Assembly: GCF_900156065.1 (NCBI RefSeq) | Contig: NZ_FTNF01000011.1 | Location: forward strand, 62,001-126,000 | Origin: Micromonospora avicenniae | GTDB lineage: Bacteria; Actinomycetota; Actinomycetes; Mycobacteriales; Micromonosporaceae | Direction: 5' to 3' | Length of the DNA: 64,000 bases | In this document: positions 1 to 9,500 of the stretch, piece after piece | How positions within the stretch are numbered: position 1 is the stretch's first letter | Layout of the letters: every line of letters starts with the position of its first letter | The notes under the pieces: generated by a model | What the model was told of the DNA's origin: nothing | What the model saw: the letters and a program-made list of their open reading frames with translations, nothing else | Database searches by the model: none | Position numbers and translations under genes: made by a program

Positions 1-268
1 CGACGCGTTCGACGGTCGAGTCGACCCCGTCTACCTGAAGCGGATCAGCGGCCCGGGGACCGAGTGGGTACAGGTGAACGGGGCGTTCGCCATCTGGGTC
101 GCCGGCCCGCACGAACTGACCTATGTGGACCGATTCGGGGTGACCCGGGTGGAGACCGCGCGGCTTGCCGCCTCGACCCTGATCTGGGAGGAGGCGGGTG
201 TGACCTACCGGCTCGAGAGTGATCTTCCCAAGGCGGAGGCCGTCGGGATCGCCGCCTCCGTGTGGTAG
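1..268 (+). CDS. C-terminal part of an anti-sigma-factor-like protein (partial, 5' end outside window)
   Basis: The reading frame is open from base 2 to a TAG at 266-268, so the gene begins upstream of the window. The visible 88 or so residues contain GAFAIWVAGPHELTYVDRFG and TLIWEEAGVTYRLESDLPKAEA. This pattern (a residue stretch ending in W, then a 'GVTYRLE.D...AEA.RIA' tail) is familiar from the extracellular tail of actinobacterial proteins encoded next to ECF sigma factors. The family assignment is from memory of such tails; no membrane segment or zinc-binding motif is visible because the N-terminus is missing. An internal ATG at 74 is not a credible start, because coding-like sequence continues in front of it. 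Confidence 0.55.
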   Translation, partial: DAFDGRVDPVYLKRISGPGTEWVQVNGAFAIWVAGPHELTYVDRFGVTRVETARLAASTLIWEEAGVTYRLESDLPKAEAVGIAASVW

Positions 269-391
269 CGGAGTGGGCCGCCCGACGGCAACGCCGGTCC
301 GGGTACGGAACCTGAGGCGCTCGACCGGTGTCCGGACAGTGGCGGGCAACCGCCTGCCATCGGCGGGCCGGGCGTTCAACGGGAGGGCGAG

Positions 392-907
392 ATGGGTGTG
401 TGGCGAAGGTTCCTGCTTCCGGCGTCGGTGATTCTGCTGGCCGGCTGCACCACGACGACCGGGCCGACCGAGCCCGCGTCCGTGCCGGTTGCGACCCCGG
501 CCGGTGGCGCCGGGACCGGCTGCGACTCGCGGATCGAGACCGGGTCCCTGCCCGAGTGGGCGCGCACCGGGTTCAGCGGAGACGCCCGGATGCCGCACGT
601 CATGGGCGACAACGGTGACATCGTCGCGGCGCTGTTCGGTCATCCCCTGAGGTTGAACAGGACGGACGGATCGAGTAACAAGGTTCTCTGGGTCTCCCGT
701 CCTGCCGTCAACTCGCCCGATCCGACGGTGTCGCCCGACCTGGAGATCACCGCCATCCTGGCCGGCACCGACACCCGGGTGACCCGGGAGGTCACCGGCG
801 GTCCGGGCCCATCGAGCCTCGATCTGCCGCAGGCGGGCTGCTGGCGGCTCGAGCTGCACTGGTCGGGGCACACCGACACGATGGACCTGGTGTACGCGGA
901 GAGCTAG
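392..907 (+). CDS. Small secreted lipoprotein of unknown function
   Basis: This 171-residue protein starts at an ATG preceded by a GGAGGG ribosome site. Residues 1-20 form a lipoprotein signal peptide with lipobox LLAGC (Cys at about residue 19), followed by a Thr/Pro/Gly-rich linker to about residue 48. The remaining roughly 120 residues look like a compact beta-rich domain with a second Cys pair (GTGCDSR near the start and QAGCWRLELHWSGH near the end) that could form a disulphide. The end 'CWRLELHWSGHTDTMDLVY' resembles small actinobacterial lipoproteins of unassigned function. It follows the anti-sigma-like gene by about 120 bp and ends just before a strong hairpin, so it is probably transcribed alone or with that gene. 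Function is not recognised. Confidence 0.7.
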   Translation: MGVWRRFLLPASVILLAGCTTTTGPTEPASVPVATPAGGAGTGCDSRIETGSLPEWARTGFSGDARMPHVMGDNGDIVAALFGHPLRLNRTDGSSNKVLWVSRPAVNSPDPTVSPDLEITAILAGTDTRVTREVTGGPGPSSLDLPQAGCWRLELHWSGHTDTMDLVYAES

Positions 908-912
908 TGGAC

Positions 913-940
913 GCCCCGGCCGACGGCCGTCGGCCGGGGC
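913..940 (+). terminator. Perfect 28-bp GC-rich palindrome after the lipoprotein gene
   Basis: The 28 bases at 913-940 equal their own reverse complement (12-bp arms around GGCC). They begin 6 bp after the lipoprotein stop codon. There is no T-tract, as is common for actinobacterial intrinsic terminators, so it is a likely but unproven transcription end. Confidence 0.6.
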
Positions 941-1091
941 AGCCACGATGGTGGCGCACGTTCCCTGACAACCCGTCAGTATTGGTGTGCGTCGATCGGG
1001 TGTTCGGTCTGTCGATGCGGCCTGCCTGGCGGATATGACGTCATGTGATTGCTTGATTGCCATGCGTGTCTTGGAATGACATCGTGCGGCC

Positions 1092-2330
1092 ATGAGCGTC
1101 TCCGGCCGGGAACTCGACGTCCAGTCGCTGCACCCCTTCTACACCGACGCCGACGGTGTCACCCGGCCGCCTGGCCCGGACAAGCACCCCGACTACGTCC
1201 GGTTCGCCGCCACCGGCTCGGGCGTCGTGCCGGTGGTCCGCCAGGTCGCCGGTGAGCTGGTCCCGGCCCTGCTGATCTGCCGGTACGCCGACGTGCGGGA
1301 GGTGCTGCGCAGGCAGGACGTGTTCTCGCGGGCCGCCGCCGTGCCCACCGACCAGATCGACGTGACGGGGACGGTGCTCGGCATGGACGGCGCGGAGCAC
1401 GCGCGGGTACGCGGCACCGTCAAGGATGCCTTCACCAGATCCGAGGTGGCCCGACGCGCTGCCCTGGTGCGGGCCTCGGCCGAGGCGCACCTGGCCGCGA
1501 TGACCGCCCGTGAGCAGCCGGCCGACCTGGTCCGGGACTTCGCCGTCCCACTGGCTCTGGACGTGATCTGCGACCAGCTCGGCCTGCCGCACGAGGAACG
1601 GCTCCAGTTCCGGCGGTGGGGCGACATGTTCCTCGGAGCAGGCGACCTCAGCCGCGACGACGCCGCCCGGTCGGCCGCCGAGATGGGCGGCTACCTGTGG
1701 GAGCAGCTCGAACGACGCCGAGGCTGCCCCGCCGATGACCTGCTGAGCAGGATCGCCACCAACGCGGCGGACCAGCCGATGGACGTGCAGATCAAGCTGC
1801 CGATCTCGCTGGTGGTGGGCGGCTGGGAAACCACCGCCAGTTCGATCGCCACCTTCGTGTACGTGTTGCAGAGCCGTCCCTACCGGGACGGCCGGACCGG
1901 CTGGGAACACCTGCTCGACCACCCGGGACAGGTGGACTCCGCCGTGACCGAACTGGAGCGGCTCCACTCCACCGCCAACGGCGACGACATGCCGCGCCGG
2001 GTGATGGCCGACGTGCGGCTGCCCAGCGGCGCTCAGTTGGCCGAAGGTGATCTCGTCATTCCCTCACACGACGCCGCTAACCGCGATCCGCGAGTCTTCC
2101 CCGACCCGGAACGGATGGACTTCGACCGCGATCCGAACCCGCACCTGTCCTTCGGCTACGGCCCGCACTACTGCATCGGGGCGCACCTGGGCGCGCTGGA
2201 GGTGCGCACCGCCCTCGCGCTGCTGCTGACCGAGCTTCCCCGGCTCCGGCTCGCGGTGCCGCCCGGCGAGGTGCCGTGGAAGGCCGGGCACGCGATCCTC
2301 GGCCCGGCGGAACTACCGGTGACCTGGTGA
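1092..2330 (+). CDS. Cytochrome P450
   Basis: A 412-residue bacterial-length P450 (haem-thiolate monooxygenase), presumably soluble and dependent on separate ferredoxin partners. Visible motifs, in order: a C-helix region around 'GMDGAEHARVRGTVKDAFT', an I-helix oxygen-binding segment VVGGWETTASS where the usual A/G-G-x-(D/E)-T-T pattern is kept, the K-helix E-x-x-R as ELER, and the haem loop FGYGPHYCIGAHLG with ligand Cys361. No ferredoxin, reductase or biosynthetic gene lies next to it, so the substrate cannot be inferred. The ATG at 1092 gives a normal N-terminus but has no clear ribosome site. A TGACGTCA palindrome lies about 50 bp upstream (1035-1044). It is an orphan P450 of the CYP105/CYP107-like bacterial class by general appearance only. 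Confidence 0.9.
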   Translation: MSVSGRELDVQSLHPFYTDADGVTRPPGPDKHPDYVRFAATGSGVVPVVRQVAGELVPALLICRYADVREVLRRQDVFSRAAAVPTDQIDVTGTVLGMDGAEHARVRGTVKDAFTRSEVARRAALVRASAEAHLAAMTAREQPADLVRDFAVPLALDVICDQLGLPHEERLQFRRWGDMFLGAGDLSRDDAARSAAEMGGYLWEQLERRRGCPADDLLSRIATNAADQPMDVQIKLPISLVVGGWETTASSIATFVYVLQSRPYRDGRTGWEHLLDHPGQVDSAVTELERLHSTANGDDMPRRVMADVRLPSGAQLAEGDLVIPSHDAANRDPRVFPDPERMDFDRDPNPHLSFGYGPHYCIGAHLGALEVRTALALLLTELPRLRLAVPPGEVPWKAGHAILGPAELPVTW

Positions 2331-2391
2331 CCGTGCACCGCACCGTCGCCGCGGCGGCAGCGTGGGCTCCACCGTGCCGCGGAGCCGACCG

Positions 2392-3432
2392 TCAGAGGGC
2401 CAGCAGGATGGTCATCCCAGCGTAGGTGGCCAGCAGCAGGATGCCTTCGAAGCCCAGCCGGCCCCATCCGCAGGTCTGCCGGATGAGCAGGCCGCCGAGC
2501 AGCGTCGCGGTCATGAACAGGCTGATGGTGGTGGCGAGCAGCTCCTCGGGGCCCGCGCTGTGATAGATCGATCCCTCCCGGTAGGAGAGGTCACCGGCGA
2601 CGAGGGTCAGCACGTCGAGGATGTTCCCGCCGAGCACGGCCGCGATCGCCAGGGTCACCGCGCCTCGACGTACCGCGGCGACGGCGGTGACGGTCTCCGG
2701 CAACGCGTTCACCACCCCCATCAGCACGCCGCCGACGAACCCGGAGCTGAGTCCCGTCACGTTCACGATGCTCTCGGCGGCGAGAGCGACCAGCCAACCG
2801 CCCGCGGCGACCAGCAGTCCGATGACTGCGAAGCGGGTCCACAGCCAGCGGGGTGAGTGGCGGTTCAGGGGATTCTCGTTGTGCGGCACGTCGGGTCGGG
2901 TCTCGGCGGTGGCGATCGCCTGCCACATGGGTGCGGCGCCGGCGCGTCGGATGAGGACGAGCCCACCGACGTACGCGGCGACGATGACGGCGGACATCGG
3001 GTCGACGCCCGCGACGCTGGCCTCCGGCACGTAGCTGGCCAGCAGGGCGAGGGAGAGCAACGCGATGAGCAGGCAGCCGGAGAGCAGGTTCGAGAGGGAC
3101 GCGGCCGCGTGTTCGAGGTTGGCGCGGCGGTGGAACGCGTCGGCCACGGCGACGGCGGTGGTCTGGGCGGCGATACCGCCCACGGCGTTGCTGTAGCCGA
3201 GACTGGCCTCTCCGCTGGCCGCGGCGACGATCGTCATGATGATGCCGGACAGGCCCGTGACGATGCCGAAGAACACCACGCCGAAGAGCGCCTCGCCCCA
3301 CCCGGTCCGGTCGGCGAGAGCGTCACCGAGACCGGCCAGGCGGATGCTGCCCGCGACCGTGATCGCCCCGGCGAGGAGGAACACCGCGGCGCTGAACGGC
3401 AGCGGCCAAGGTAGGGCGGTCGGGTCCGGCAC
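2392..3432 (-). CDS. Sodium/calcium exchanger-like (CaCA superfamily) membrane protein
   Basis: A 346-residue integral membrane protein with about ten hydrophobic segments in two halves separated by a hydrophilic loop at residues 175-200. The second half carries a recognisable alpha-repeat: GVVNALPETVTAVAA followed by LAIAAVLGGNILDVLTL, matching the 'PE....A...G....A...GSN..N' signature with the acidic residue (Glu in LPET) that coordinates cation. The first-half repeat (GIVTGLSGIIMTIVAAASG) is diverged and lacks the PE pair, so the ion specificity is uncertain. Start is GTG at 3432, without a strong ribosome site. It is convergent with the P450 and has no operon partner. Confidence 0.75.
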   Translation of the reverse strand: MPDPTALPWPLPFSAAVFLLAGAITVAGSIRLAGLGDALADRTGWGEALFGVVFFGIVTGLSGIIMTIVAAASGEASLGYSNAVGGIAAQTTAVAVADAFHRRANLEHAAASLSNLLSGCLLIALLSLALLASYVPEASVAGVDPMSAVIVAAYVGGLVLIRRAGAAPMWQAIATAETRPDVPHNENPLNRHSPRWLWTRFAVIGLLVAAGGWLVALAAESIVNVTGLSSGFVGGVLMGVVNALPETVTAVAAVRRGAVTLAIAAVLGGNILDVLTLVAGDLSYREGSIYHSAGPEELLATTISLFMTATLLGGLLIRQTCGWGRLGFEGILLLATYAGMTILLAL

Positions 3433-3901
3433 CGGCAGGTTCTTCCCCGAAACGCGGCGCTGATACCCCGATGTTTCCGATGTCCGGCTGTGCCCGCGAT
3501 GCGGGGGAGCGCGATGCCGTACGCGGCCGGTCGACTGCCACTGCGGTCATCGTTCTGCGCCCAGCCGACAAATCATCTATTGTCAGACTTGCTCACGTTC
3601 ATACGTCATGCCGTACCTGGTTCGCGCACCCGGACCGACGGCAGGCCGGCCGACTGCACCGCGCCGCCGCTTACCGGCGACGCGTCGGCCGACCGCCTGC
3701 CCCGACGTCACCGCAGTGGTGAACTGCGGCCCGCCCCGCCGGTGCCCGAGGCCGGCGGATCGGACCCAGGTCGGAGCTGGCGCCGGGGCGACCGGACAAC
3801 GTGCTCGTCAGGGGCCGATCGAGAGGCGCCGCGAGCCGGAGACATGAGCGACGGCACGTCCAGCCGTCAGCCCATGAGCCGACACACGGGGGAGATCGGT
3901 C
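3433..3901. other. Intergenic region between the exchanger and the MFS gene
   Basis: 469 bp divergent region. It is generally GC-rich except for a short AT-richer stretch around 3570-3605 that probably carries the promoter for one or both flanking genes. Open frames are present but have codon-position composition unlike the neighbours, and I support no gene here. If transcription of the MFS gene starts near 3600 its leader would be about 300 nt; no riboswitch was recognised. Confidence 0.4.
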
Positions 3902-5179
3902 ATGGCCCACTCAAGTGCGCAGGGCGTCCGACCGACGGGAGGCCGCTGGGGCCTCGTCGTCGCCGCGGTGCTCGTCCAGCTCGCGCTCGGCGCGGTGTAC
4001 GCGTGGAGCGTGTTCAACCAGCCACTGCAGGAGCAGTTCGGCTGGAGCAAGACGCAGGTGGTGCTTCCGTTCACCGTCGCGATCGGCACGATCTTCATCG
4101 GCAGCCTGATCGGCGGACGCATCCAGGACCGGCGCGGACCGCGACCGGTCGCCTTGGGCGGCGGCATCCTCTACGGGGTCGGGAACATCCTGGCCTCGCT
4201 CACGTCCTCCAGCGACCAGCTCTGGCTGCTCATCGTCACCTACGGTGTGGTGGGCGGAATCGGCCTCGGCGCCGTCTACATCACGCCGATCGCGATGCTC
4301 TCGAAGTGGTTCCCGGACCGGCGTGGCCTGATCACCGGCATCGCCGTGGCCGGGTTCGGCTTCGGTGCCGTGATCGTCGCGCCGGTGGCGAAGGCATTGC
4401 TGAGCGGCACGGCCGACAAGACGAGCGTGTTCCTGCCGCTGGGCATCGCGTACCTGATCGCGGTCCTGCTCGGTGCGTCCACCTTCCGTAACCCGCCCCC
4501 GGGCTACCACGTCCCCGGTTTCACGCCGAAGACCGGCGGCCGGGCTGTCGCCGGCACCCGGGTCTACACCCTGGGCGAGGCGCTCCGTACGCGGCAGTGG
4601 TACCTGCTGACCGCGATCCTCACCCTCAACGTCACCTGCGGTATCGCACTGATCTCGCAGGCGTCCGACGCGGCGCAGACGATCGCCGGGGTGAGCGCCG
4701 CGACCGCCGCGACCCTGGTCGGCATCCTCGGTCTGTTCAACGGCGCGGGCCGGGTGGCCTGGGCGTGGTTGTCGGACCGCGTCGGGCGGATGACGGCGTT
4801 CATCGGGATGCTGGTGTTGCAGGCGATCTGCTTCTTCATCCTGCCGCATGCGGCCGCGTTCGCCGTGTTCGCGGTCCTCGCGGCGGTGGTCTACCTCTCG
4901 TACGGCGGCGGCTTCGGCACGATGCCCGCGACCGCGGCGGACTACTTCGGCACCCCGAACGCGGGCGCGGTGTACGGAGCGATGATCGTCGCCTGGAGCA
5001 TCGGCGGGGTGGTCGGTCCGCTGATCACGTCCGCGCTCTTCGAGGCGAGCGGCAACTACACGCTGCCGTTCACGGTCATCGCGATCATCGCGCTCGTCGC
5101 CCTGGTGCTGCCGCCCATCACCAAGCTGCCGACCACGCCGAGTGGCCCACGCCCGCACAACGAGGTCACCGGCCCCTGA
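3902..5179 (+). CDS. MFS transporter, oxalate/formate antiporter (OFA)-like
   Basis: 425 residues with twelve predicted membrane helices. The first helix region reads LALGAVYAWSVFNQPLQEQF, the hallmark 'G.lYawSvF..pL...fgws' of the OFA subfamily (oxalate/formate and L-lactate carriers). The MFS motif between helices 2 and 3 is present as GGRIQDRRGPRP, and helix 4 contains YGVVGGIGLGAVYITPIAML. The C-half motif 'WLSDRVGR' and the GGGFGTMPA segment are also family features. It probably exchanges or symports a small monocarboxylate; the exact substrate cannot be read. The ATG at 3902 follows GGGGGAG with 7-nt spacing. It stands alone and is followed by a long bidirectional hairpin. Confidence 0.85.
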   Translation: MAHSSAQGVRPTGGRWGLVVAAVLVQLALGAVYAWSVFNQPLQEQFGWSKTQVVLPFTVAIGTIFIGSLIGGRIQDRRGPRPVALGGGILYGVGNILASLTSSSDQLWLLIVTYGVVGGIGLGAVYITPIAMLSKWFPDRRGLITGIAVAGFGFGAVIVAPVAKALLSGTADKTSVFLPLGIAYLIAVLLGASTFRNPPPGYHVPGFTPKTGGRAVAGTRVYTLGEALRTRQWYLLTAILTLNVTCGIALISQASDAAQTIAGVSAATAATLVGILGLFNGAGRVAWAWLSDRVGRMTAFIGMLVLQAICFFILPHAAAFAVFAVLAAVVYLSYGGGFGTMPATAADYFGTPNAGAVYGAMIVAWSIGGVVGPLITSALFEASGNYTLPFTVIAIIALVALVLPPITKLPTTPSGPRPHNEVTGP

Positions 5180-5190
5180 CGGCCGACACC

Positions 5191-5223
5191 GTGGCGGCCC
5201 GTGGCGACGCCACGGGCCGCCAC
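5191..5223. terminator. Bidirectional hairpin between convergent genes
   Basis: GTGGCGGCCCGTGGCG and its exact reverse complement are separated by one base (16-bp arms). The hairpin lies between the MFS stop (5179) and the convergent isomerase stop (5229). It can act in either direction. Confidence 0.75.
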
Positions 5224-5228
5224 GGCTG

Positions 5229-6416
5229 TCAGTAGCGGAGGGCGCGCAGGTTGGCGTAACTGTCGCAGGCCGACGAGACGCCCTCCGGCCGTGGGTTGTC
5301 GTTCTCGGTCAGGTAGTACTCGACTCCCGCCAATCCGCCGTACGCGAAGATGCGGCTGAAGTCGATGGTCCCCTCGCCGACGTCGGCGAACGACCCGTCG
5401 GCGGCCATGTCCTTGACGTGGAACAGCGAGAACCGGCCCGGGTACTGCTGGATCAGCCCCACCGGATCCACCCCGGCGCTGGACGCCCAGTACAGGTCCA
5501 ACTCCATCGCCACCAGGTTCGGATCGGTCTCCCGTGCCAGCACGTCGTAGCCGCGTACGCCGTCCTGTTCGGTGAACTCGAACCCGTGGTTGTGATACGC
5601 CACGGTGATGCCCGCCTGGTTGAGCCGGGCGCCGACGGTGTTGAGCGTCGCCGCGAGGCGCGAGTAGTCGTCGAGGTCCCACGAACCCGAACCGGAGATC
5701 CGGACGTACCGCGCGCCGAACGCCTGGGCGTCGGCGATGACGCCGTCGAGATTGTTCTCGAGGTCGCCGAGGCCGACACCGATCGACGGCACGGTGAGGC
5801 CGGCCCGGGCCACCAGCGGCGCGAGCTGAGCGGCCGTCCGGCCGTAGAAGTTGTTCACCCCGCCGGACGGCTCGGCGTTGCGGTAGCCGCAGCCGGCGAG
5901 CGCAGCCAGGGTGGCCTCCGGCGCGGCCGGCATGGTGGCTCGCACCGTGTAGAGAACGAGGCCGATCCGCCCGTCGGGTACGGCGCGCGTCCGGGTGACC
6001 GGCTGTCGCTTGCCGACGTCGGAACGGGCGGCGGCCAGCAGGATGCGCACCCGTTCGGGCGACGTGATGACGCCGTCCCTCTTGATCGACCCGGTGAGGC
6101 GGGTGACCGTCAACAGGAAGCTGCCGTGGTTGGCGAAGGGCGCCTCGGCCCAGATGGCGTCCATGATCGTGCAGCCGTCACCGAGGTCGCGGTTCGGTAC
6201 GCCCGAGTCGGCCTGGTCCTGGCCGAAGAAGACCGTGGCCGAGGAGGTGTAGCCCCATGGGCAGGCGTCGGTCTGCTCCTGGGCGTCAGGCCTGCTCGCG
6301 CCGGCGGCGGCCGCCGCCGCGGGCGGCGCGAACGGCAGGGCCGCCGCGGCGATCGCCGCGGCGAGCAGGGTTCGCGCGAGTCGTGTTCGAAACGGGCGGG
6401 CAGTGGTTCGATCCAT
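5229..6416 (-). CDS. Secreted sugar-phosphate isomerase/epimerase-like TIM-barrel protein with an extra N-terminal domain
   Basis: 395 residues from an ATG at 6416 preceded by GGGGAG at 6-nt spacing; the frame extends upstream but without coding character. Residues 1-35 form a signal peptide with a twin-Arg-free N-region and an Ala-rich h-region. Residues about 45-130 hold a Cys-containing module (CPWGYTSSATVFFGQ, then DLGDGCTIMDAIW and a 'F..HGSFLLTVTRLT' segment) seen attached to secreted actinobacterial carbohydrate-acting proteins. Residues about 150-395 are an AP-endonuclease-2/xylose-isomerase-like barrel: GLVLYTVRATM, YHNHGFEF, ELDLYWASSAG and LFHVKDM supply the usual His/Glu/Asp metal ligands. 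It lies 166 bp downstream of the ThuA/dehydrogenase gene on the same strand and probably works on the same oligosaccharide or sugar outside the cell. The substrate is unknown. Confidence 0.8.
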   Translation of the reverse strand: MDRTTARPFRTRLARTLLAAAIAAAALPFAPPAAAAAAGASRPDAQEQTDACPWGYTSSATVFFGQDQADSGVPNRDLGDGCTIMDAIWAEAPFANHGSFLLTVTRLTGSIKRDGVITSPERVRILLAAARSDVGKRQPVTRTRAVPDGRIGLVLYTVRATMPAAPEATLAALAGCGYRNAEPSGGVNNFYGRTAAQLAPLVARAGLTVPSIGVGLGDLENNLDGVIADAQAFGARYVRISGSGSWDLDDYSRLAATLNTVGARLNQAGITVAYHNHGFEFTEQDGVRGYDVLARETDPNLVAMELDLYWASSAGVDPVGLIQQYPGRFSLFHVKDMAADGSFADVGEGTIDFSRIFAYGGLAGVEYYLTENDNPRPEGVSSACDSYANLRALRY

Positions 6417-6582
6417 GTTCTTCTCCCCGGGTGTGGACGCGGAAGTCGACAGGGCGGACGGTCGGGCGCCGGCGGACACGGGCCGCGGCGCACGGCGTAC
6501 CGGTGCGGCCGGCGCGGCGTGACAGTCGAGGTACGCGCCGGCGGTGGCGGGGCGAAGGGTCCGCACCGCCACCACCGGAACA

Positions 6583-9500
6583 TCAGTTCGCCGTCACGAC
6601 GACGGTCGAGGCCATGGTCGCCCCGAGGCTGTCGGTGACGGTCAGCCGTGCGGTGTAGGTGCCGGGCCTGGCGTACGTGTGACCGGCCGACGCGGCGTGC
6701 ACGACGGTCGTGTTGTCGCCGAAGTCCCACATGTGGTCGACGATGGTGCGCCCGGTGGCCGGCGACGCGGTGCCGTCGAACGTCACCTGCAGCGGAGCCG
6801 TTCCCGTGGTGGGAGTGGCGGTGGCCGAGATCGTGGCGTCGGTCTGCTCGCGTACGCCGGCCCCGTTGAAGCGCAGCCAGTCCAGCGCCATCAGATCGGG
6901 GGTGCCACCGGTCTGGTCCGGGTTGCGGAAGACCAGGTGCAGGGTGGTCGTCCGACCCGGATCGGTCAGCTCGACGGTGGGTGACACGACATTGTCCCAG
7001 CCGCCGGTGCCGCCGATGGTGGCCTGGCCGAGGAGCTCACCGGTGGGGGAGTCAGCCCGGAACTCGACGTCACCGCCGCTGCTGCCGGAGACGACGCCGA
7101 GGGTGACCGAGTCGATGCCGCGCAGGTTGACCGGGCCGAAACTGATCCAGTCCCCGGTGTCGATGTCGCCGATGCGCTTGCCGGCGCTGGCCGTGGCCCG
7201 GTCGAGCACCTGGATCCCGTTCTGGCCGTCGAAGTGCTCGGCCTCCTTGCTCCTGGTTTGCAGCTCGGCCTTCGTCGAGCCGACCAGCTCCGGCGCGCCG
7301 GCCGCCCCGCCGTCGGTGTACTGCGCGGTAAGCACCGTGTACAGGTTCTGCCCCGGCCCGTGCCCGTCACCGCCATTGGTCTCGGTCAGGGCCACCCCGC
7401 TGCACCCGATGTAGTTGTCCATCGGATGGGTGTGCGAGTCGTGGCCTAGCTGGGTCTGCACGACCACCTTCGAGCAGTCGACGGTGCCGTCCTCCGGGTC
7501 GTTGACCGTCACCGTGTACGGGATCCGGTCACCGAACTCGAAGAACGCCCCGTCCGGCACGCTGAGCGTCACCGTCGGGCGGGTGTTGCCGACGGTGATC
7601 TCCTGCACGGCCACGGCGGTCTGCCCGTTCGTGGCGGTGACGGTCAGCCGGGCGGTGAAGCGTCCCGGCGTGCTGTAGGTGTGGCTGGCGTTCGCTGCGG
7701 TGGAGTCGGTGCTGCCGTTCCCGTCGAAGTCCCAGGCGTATTCGATCGCCGTGCCGTCCGGCCCGCCGGAGCCCTCGCTGGAGAAGGCGACGGTCAACGG
7801 CGCGGGTCCGCTCTCCTTGTCGACGGCGAGCCGGGCCGTCGGTGGCCGGCTGTTGGCGACGTAGTCGATGCGGTAGATGCCCGCGCCCTCGTTGCTGCCG
7901 CCCCGACCGCTGCCGCTGCCCTCACCGAAGTCGATGACGTACAGCGAGCCGTCCGGCCCGAACTCCGCGTCGAAGGGCTGGATCCACGACATGTTCCCGA
8001 GAACGCCGTTGATGGACTGCAGATCACCCGGCCGGGTCGGGCCGAAGCGGGCGTCGCGGAACCGCTGCGAGGTCTCGTGGATCGACACCGTCTTGAACCA
8101 CCTGCGGGTCAGCTCGTAGACGAACCACTTGTCCTCGAAGTACTGCGGGAACTTCGTCGCCCGCGGGTTGGCCGGGTCGTAGTCGTACACCGGGCCGCTC
8201 ATGGGCCCGCCGCCGCCCGTGCCGAGCTCCGGGAACTCCGCCGAGGCCGAGTACGCGTACCAGATCAGCGCCGGCTTGGCCGCCGGGAGCCGGGTGAGGC
8301 CGGTGTTGTTGGGGGAGTCGTTGACCAGCGCCGCGCAGTCGAACACCGGCCCGGAGGTGCTGGTGGCGAAGTCGTAGTCGTTGAAGGGCGTGTTGTCACC
8401 GACGCAGTACGGCCAGCCGTAGTTGCCGGCCCGCGTGATCCGGTTGTACTCGACGGTTCCCTCGGGCCCACGGTCCGGGTTGGCCGACCTGGCGTCCGGG
8501 CCGTAGTCGGCGACCAGGAGCGCGCCGCTGTTCGGGTCGGCGGTGATGCGGAACGGGTTCCGCATGCCCATGGCGTACACCTCGGGCCGGGTCCGCGGGG
8601 TTCCCGGCTTGAACAGGTTGCCCTTCGGGATGACGTACCCGCCGTTGGGCTGGGGCTTGATCCGCAGGATCTTGCCCCGCAGGTCGTTGGTGTTGCCGGC
8701 GGTGGCCTGCGCGTCGAACGCGCGCCGGCCGTCCCGCTCGTCGACCGGGGCGAATCCGCTGGACTCGAACGGGTCGGTGTTGTCGCCGATGGCGGCGTAC
8801 AGATTGCCCTGCTCGTCCATCGTCAGCGACCCGCCCATGTGCGAGTTGGCGCGGGCCTCGCCGCGCCAGGTCGGGATGGTGAGCAGGCGCTTCTCCGAGT
8901 CGAGGCTGACACTGTCGCCGTCGACGGTGAACCGGGACAGGTTGAGTTGCTTCTCCACCTTGTCCGACCAGAGCAGGTAGAGCCAGTTCGTCCTGGCGAA
9001 GTTCCGGTCCAGCGTGAGACCGAGCAGGCCGTCGGACTGGCTGGTCTGCTCCGGGGTGTAGGCGAAGTCGATGAGCGTGGTGACGGCGAGGCTCTCCTGG
9101 TCGACGACCTTCAGCGCGCCGGTGCGCTCGATGTAGAAGACCCGGCGGTCCGGCGCGACGGCGAGTTCGAACGGGTCGGAGAGGTCCTGGGCGACCAGTG
9201 GGATCCGCTCGAAGTTGTTGGTTCTGGTTGCGCCGCAGTCACCGGCGACGGCGCCGGCCGCCCACCGGATGCCGCCGAGCAGATGCTTGAGGAAGGCCTG
9301 CTCGCCGAAGGACGAGCGGCTGTGCCCGCCGGCGGTGTACCAGGAGCGGCCGCCGTCGTAGTTCTGGCACCACGAGTACGGGTGGTCCACGCCCTCGTCG
9401 AGGCCGGGAATCCCGTCGCGCACCTTGACCTGCGCGAGCGTATGGACCTTACCCGTCGGGTTGGTCCGCCAGTTGTACCATTCCTCGCTGCGTTCCCAGA

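Noticed and set aside
1092..2330. Secondary-metabolite cluster around the P450
   Set aside because: No synthase, tailoring partner or ferredoxin gene is adjacent; an orphan P450 and a distant SARP are not enough.
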